NCBI RefSeq assembly: GCF_013359725.1
Contig: NZ_JABFMW010000005.1
Location: 123,198-187,197, forward strand
Direction: 5' to 3'
Source of the DNA: Pseudarthrobacter sp. C4D7
GTDB taxonomy: Bacteria; Actinomycetota; Actinomycetes; Actinomycetales; Micrococcaceae
DNA: 64,000 bases
Shown here: in pieces, positions 62,518 through 64,000 of the stretch
Numbering within the stretch: the stretch's first letter is position 1
Layout: each line of letters opens with the position of its first letter
The notes under the pieces: model-generated
What the model saw: only the letters and a program-made list of their open reading frames with translations
Database searches by the model: none
What the model was told of the DNA's origin: nothing
Program-made: the position numbers and the translations under genes

Positions 62518-63709
62518 GGCCCAGCAGGAACGCGTCGAGCGCGTCCCGGCCGGAACCGCCGCCGTTGAGCCTGGCTCCGGCGGCTTCCCCGCCGACCAGC
62601 CGGAAACCGCACCCGGCCTTCCGGCGGAGCTGCCCGCCGTCGACCGCCACCCGCCAACCGGCGCCATGTCCGCCGAACGCCTCGCCATGAAGGCGCTCGA
62701 AGCCAGGCTGCTGGGGGGAGAACGCAAGCTCCGCCGCCGTGAGGTTGCCGCTGGTGCGGGGCTCTCCCTGCTCTCTGCCCGCAAACTGTGGCGCGCCCTG
62801 GGCTTCCCCAACTTCGGTGACGAAGACGTGGCCTTCACCGAACGAGACCAGGCCGCCCTGTCCACCGTGGTGGACCTGGTCCGCGCCGGCAAGCTCACGG
62901 AGGAAGCTGCCATCTCGGTAACCCGGTCCATCGGGCAAATGACCGACCGCATGGTGGTGTGGCAGATCGAAGCGCTGGTGGAGGACATGGTCCACGAGCA
63001 GGGCGTCACGGATGCCGTGGCCCGCAAGCGCCTGGTCAACGAACTCCCCGCCCTGGTGGACGCACTGGAGGAGGTCCTGGTGTACTCCTGGCGCCGCCAG
63101 CTCAACGCCGGCGTCCAGCGCCTCGCGGTCCGTGCCGAGGCCGGACTGCAGGCCAGCGAGGAAGGCCGCGAAGGCGACGAAGACGACGCCCCGCTGCCCC
63201 TGGCCCGCGCCGTCGGGTTCGCCGACCTGGTCTCCTACACCAGCCTGTCCCGCCGGATGAACGAAAAGACGCTCGCCCGGCTGGTCCAGCGCTTCGAAAA
63301 CAAGTGCGCGGAGATCATCTCCGTCGGCGGCGGCAGGCTGGTCAAGACCGTCGGCGATGAAGTGCTCTACATTGCCGAGACCCCGGCCGCCGGCGCCGAG
63401 ATCTCCCTGGCCCTCGCCGAAGCCTTCACCGAGGACGAGATCCTCCCCGAAGCCCGGGTGGCCATGGTGTGGGGACGGATCCTGTCCCGCCTGGGCGACA
63501 TCTACGGTCCCACCGTCAATCTCGCCGCACGCCTGACCACCCTCGCGGATCCAGGCACGGTCCTGGTGGACTCCATGACGGCCTCCGCCCTGGACCACGA
63601 CGAGCGGTTCGTCCTGATTCCCCAGGAGCCGGAAAACGTGCGCGGCTTCGGCGAAATCAACCCCGTGCGCCTCACCCGCGGCCGGGGCAAGGGCCTGATC
63701 CTCGACTAG
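62507..63709 (+). CDS. Class III adenylate cyclase with N-terminal regulatory domain
   Basis: A 400-residue cytoplasmic cyclase that should make cAMP from ATP. The C-terminal catalytic domain has the metal Asp in VGFADLVSYTSLSR (about 238-251), the substrate Lys and second metal Asp in RLVKTVGDEVLYI, and the transition-state Asn and Arg in GPTVNLAARLTTLADPG. The N-terminal about 220 residues are helical, like the autoinhibitory domain of pH-sensing Rv1264-type cyclases. ATG at 62507 has AAGGTGG 5 nt upstream; GTG at 62498 is an alternative. It overlaps the PH-domain gene. Confidence 0.9.
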   Translation: MTDEAQQERVERVPAGTAAVEPGSGGFPADQPETAPGLPAELPAVDRHPPTGAMSAERLAMKALEARLLGGERKLRRREVAAGAGLSLLSARKLWRALGFPNFGDEDVAFTERDQAALSTVVDLVRAGKLTEEAAISVTRSIGQMTDRMVVWQIEALVEDMVHEQGVTDAVARKRLVNELPALVDALEEVLVYSWRRQLNAGVQRLAVRAEAGLQASEEGREGDEDDAPLPLARAVGFADLVSYTSLSRRMNEKTLARLVQRFENKCAEIISVGGGRLVKTVGDEVLYIAETPAAGAEISLALAEAFTEDEILPEARVAMVWGRILSRLGDIYGPTVNLAARLTTLADPGTVLVDSMTASALDHDERFVLIPQEPENVRGFGEINPVRLTRGRGKGLILD

Positions 63710-63849
63710 GACGCGGGCTTCCACGGGTGCTGAAGCCTGCTGAAAGAATTTGTCCATTTGTTGGCGTATAGCGGTATCGTTGTGGTGCCCGGTGTCCTGT
63801 GATGCCGGCTGCAGGCAGCCTGCCTAGATTTACCGGGGGATTCTCACAC

Positions 63850-64000
63850 ATGAAACGTCGCGGACAAACGCGCGCCCAAAGCCGTCCTGCCGGCGTGCCC
63901 CTCTGGCGCCGGTTTTCCCGCTCACGGTGGTCCACCGGTACGGCGTTTGGTGCTGTGGTGGCTGTGGTGGTGACGGGTGCTGTGTTGTATCCGGGGTTTA
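63850..64000 (+). CDS. Start of a secreted or membrane-anchored protein (3' end beyond window)
   Basis: Only the first 50 codons are present. A long basic N-terminus (MKRRGQTRAQSR, then RRFSRSRWS) precedes a hydrophobic segment (TGTAFGAVVAVVVTGAVLY) and PGF. This resembles the start of the very large Ig-like/fibronectin-type surface proteins of actinobacteria, but that is a guess from the first residues. ATG at 63850 has GGGGGA about 7 nt upstream; TAGATT (63825-63830) may be a -10 box. Third positions here use more T than in the rest of the window. Confidence 0.6.
   Translation, partial: MKRRGQTRAQSRPAGVPLWRRFSRSRWSTGTAFGAVVAVVVTGAVLYPGF

Overview
The window is one continuous stretch of chromosome from a high-GC actinobacterium, most probably Arthrobacter or Pseudarthrobacter (Micrococcaceae). 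The support is the GC-rich third codon positions, frequent GTG and TTG starts, actinobacterial families (SCO4848-type membrane protein, DUF2505, acyl-CoA carboxylase epsilon subunit, LpdA-type quinone dehydrogenase) and the core order rsmA-ispE-ABC-F / glmU-prs-rplY-pth-mfd. I see no transposase, integrase, prophage, CRISPR array or plasmid function. Genus is inferred, not proven.

Layout. 0-8.6 kb: housekeeping genes (rsmA, ispE, an ABC-F protein, a TetR regulator, tRNA-Gln, glmU, prs, rplY, pth). 8.7-14.1 kb: two tandem LAL-type LuxR regulators. 14.1-14.7 kb: a gene-free, hairpin-rich stretch. 14.7-23.6 kb: sufS-sufU, three minus-strand genes, mfd and a membrane-bound hydrolase-like protein. 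23.7-31.4 kb: a small membrane protein, deoC, a lone NirB-like flavoprotein, and the nitrite-assimilation block (HemD/OmpR-type fusion regulator, cobA, nirB, and nirD facing the other way). 31.5-38.8 kb: phosphosugar mutase, purine nucleoside phosphorylase, lpdA, a TetR/SDR pair and an aldehyde dehydrogenase. 39.0-46.6 kb: a membrane protein, the nitrate-assimilation operon (narK, molybdopterin nitrate reductase, flavoprotein electron-transfer subunit) and a divergent MHS-family transporter. 46.6-53.7 kb: a glutamine amidotransferase, an NTF2-like protein, acyl-CoA carboxylase alpha chain, maf, an MMPL exporter and its TetR. 53.9-64 kb: a secreted repeat protein, a DAACS symporter, a DUF885 protein, acyl-CoA carboxylase epsilon and beta, an SDR, birA, a PH-domain protein, a class III adenylate cyclase and the start of a large surface protein.

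How the parts fit. The nitrate and nitrite genes form a full assimilation route: NarK imports nitrate; the molybdenum reductase plus flavoprotein makes nitrite; NirB/NirD makes ammonium; CobA starts siroheme synthesis; the fusion regulator probably acts with GlnR. Both control regions (30.87 and 44.94 kb) carry pentamers phased at 11 bp that resemble GlnR boxes. The carboxylase alpha and beta genes lie 10 kb apart but share a near-identical 17-bp inverted repeat, TTGTAG-N5-CTACAA, upstream. BirA, which would biotinylate the alpha chain, is nearby and has no DNA-binding domain.

The least explained elements are the structured gene-free stretch at 14.1-14.7 kb, the hairpin-rich leader before rplY, and the start of the second LAL regulator, whose conserved N-terminus lies upstream of any ordinary start codon. 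At least eight genes look leaderless, with a TANNNT box 6-7 nt before the start codon.
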